This document shows positions 32,031 to 32,616 of a stretch of DNA of 32,616 bases, in pieces (the first letter of the stretch is position 1; every line of letters starts with the position of its first letter). The stretch is taken from NCBI RefSeq assembly GCF_000972705.2, contig NZ_LATL02000114.1, positions 1 through 32,616 on the forward strand, written 5' to 3'. The position numbers and the translations under genes were made by a program. This DNA comes from Limnoraphis robusta CS-951 (GTDB lineage: Bacteria; Cyanobacteriota; Cyanobacteriia; Cyanobacteriales; Microcoleaceae). The notes below the pieces were generated by a model. It searched no databases and was not told where the DNA came from. It worked only from the letters and a program-made list of their open reading frames with translations.

Positions 32031-32616
32031 CTATAATAAAGAATCCATTAAATTCATCACTTCAATCGCTTCTTCTGAGAGAGACATCGAATCGGTTTGT
32101 TTAAGATGATGTTCTAAAATCCCTTGTAAGGCAATTAATTTTAAACTATTTTCAGCAAGCGTTTCAGCAATCGCTTTTGCTGCTTTCATATACCCAATTG
32201 CTCCGAGATCCATTAATACCGTTCGTCTGAGTTGTAACTCATTACTTTGTAGGACTTGGGTTAAACGTTCTCCGTAAGTATTGTCTCCGGTTAATTGATA
32301 GAGCGATCGCAACGCCGCACAGCGAACCCGCGCCACTGGATGTTCTGTAAAAGGCTGAATTTGAGAAGTCGCTTCCGTTGCGCCCATTGTCCCCAACGCC
32401 TCGATCACCCCATCATAAGGCTGCACTAGATGAGGTTTTCCCGGCACTTGTTGAGCTGCTTCTACCCCACCCTCGAGCAATTTTACCAAAGCCGGAATGC
32501 TACTGCTATCCCCCAACATCTCTAACGCTTGGGCTGCGGCTTCTCGGACATAATAATCAGAACAGTCCAGACATTGAATTAACCCCCCCACAGCCCGTCT
32601 GTCGCCGAGTTTTCCT
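32031..32616 (-). CDS. cpcE: Phycocyanobilin lyase subunit CpcE (C-terminal part; 5' end outside the window)
   Basis: The frame is open to the window edge, so the N-terminal part is missing; about 194 C-terminal residues are seen. The sequence is HEAT-repeat-like: GKLGDRRAVGGLIQCLDCSD, YYVREAAAQALEMLGDSSSI, PALVKLLEGGVEAAQQVPGK, PYDGVIEALGTMGAT, VARVRCAALRSLYQLTGD and LQLRRTVLMDLGAIGYM, ending MNLMDSLL. This fits CpcE, the partner of CpcF in attaching phycocyanobilin to alpha-phycocyanin. It is upstream of cpcF on the same strand, but about 1.7 kb of mobile and repeat DNA now lies between them. A PecE-type or other E/F lyase subunit remains possible. Confidence 0.85.
   Translation of the reverse strand, partial: GKLGDRRAVGGLIQCLDCSDYYVREAAAQALEMLGDSSSIPALVKLLEGGVEAAQQVPGKPHLVQPYDGVIEALGTMGATEATSQIQPFTEHPVARVRCAALRSLYQLTGDNTYGERLTQVLQSNELQLRRTVLMDLGAIGYMKAAKAIAETLAENSLKLIALQGILEHHLKQTDSMSLSEEAIEVMNLMDSLL

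Overview
The window looks like chromosomal DNA from a cyanobacterium, most likely a filamentous non-heterocystous (Oscillatoriales-type) strain. Evidence: frequent HIP1 octamers (GCGATCGC), psbO of photosystem II, the C-terminal part of cpcE plus a complete cpcF (phycocyanin chromophore lyase subunits), a group 3 SigF-like sigma factor, a DUF6464 protein, and short heptanucleotide tandem repeats between genes. The taxonomic placement is inference from these features.

Layout. 75-10181 is one giant gene for a 3368-residue surface or secreted protein (DUF4347, seven PD40-like repeats, Calx-beta, beta-helix, 13 related Ig-like repeats, RTX nonapeptides, type I secretion-type C-terminus). It converges on aroA. 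Then come a conserved hypothetical gene, a mosaic of heptanucleotide repeats that supplies the stop codon of a small lipoprotein gene, and a two-gene unit of a membrane-anchored helix-turn-helix protein and a short isopropylmalate-synthase-like TIM barrel. 14966-17669 is a Spy/CpxP-like periplasmic protein gene divergent from an overlapping NarL/DesK-type sensor kinase and response regulator pair, which resembles an envelope-stress module. 18001-20238 holds a small hypothetical gene, a comF-like gene and nadK.

20403-22793 reads as a small stress regulon. It has a TetR regulator with a perfect 9+9 dyad in its own promoter, a second similar site downstream, a glutathione S-transferase, a 53-residue small protein with a strong ribosome binding site, and an FMN split-barrel (PNPOx-like) protein. 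22996-25754 holds HU and the folC/DUF6464 pair plus a hypothetical gene. psbO with a strong terminator and sigF follow.

From about 28315 the window becomes more accessory: an inverted-repeat element, a KilA-N domain gene whose 3' end carries a frame-changing 19-bp tandem duplication, and a tnpB-only IS200/IS605-type element sitting between cpcF and cpcE, two genes that usually form one transcription unit. The right end of that element carries a hairpin that looks like an omega-RNA 3' end, so its guide can be predicted from the flank.

No tRNA, rRNA or CRISPR array was found. The most system-like observations are the TetR/GST/small-protein/PNPOx cluster with paired operators, the tnpB insertion in cpcEF with its predicted guide, the membrane HTH plus minimal LeuA-like enzyme pair, and a Yfr1-complementary Shine-Dalgarno region in front of the lipoprotein gene.
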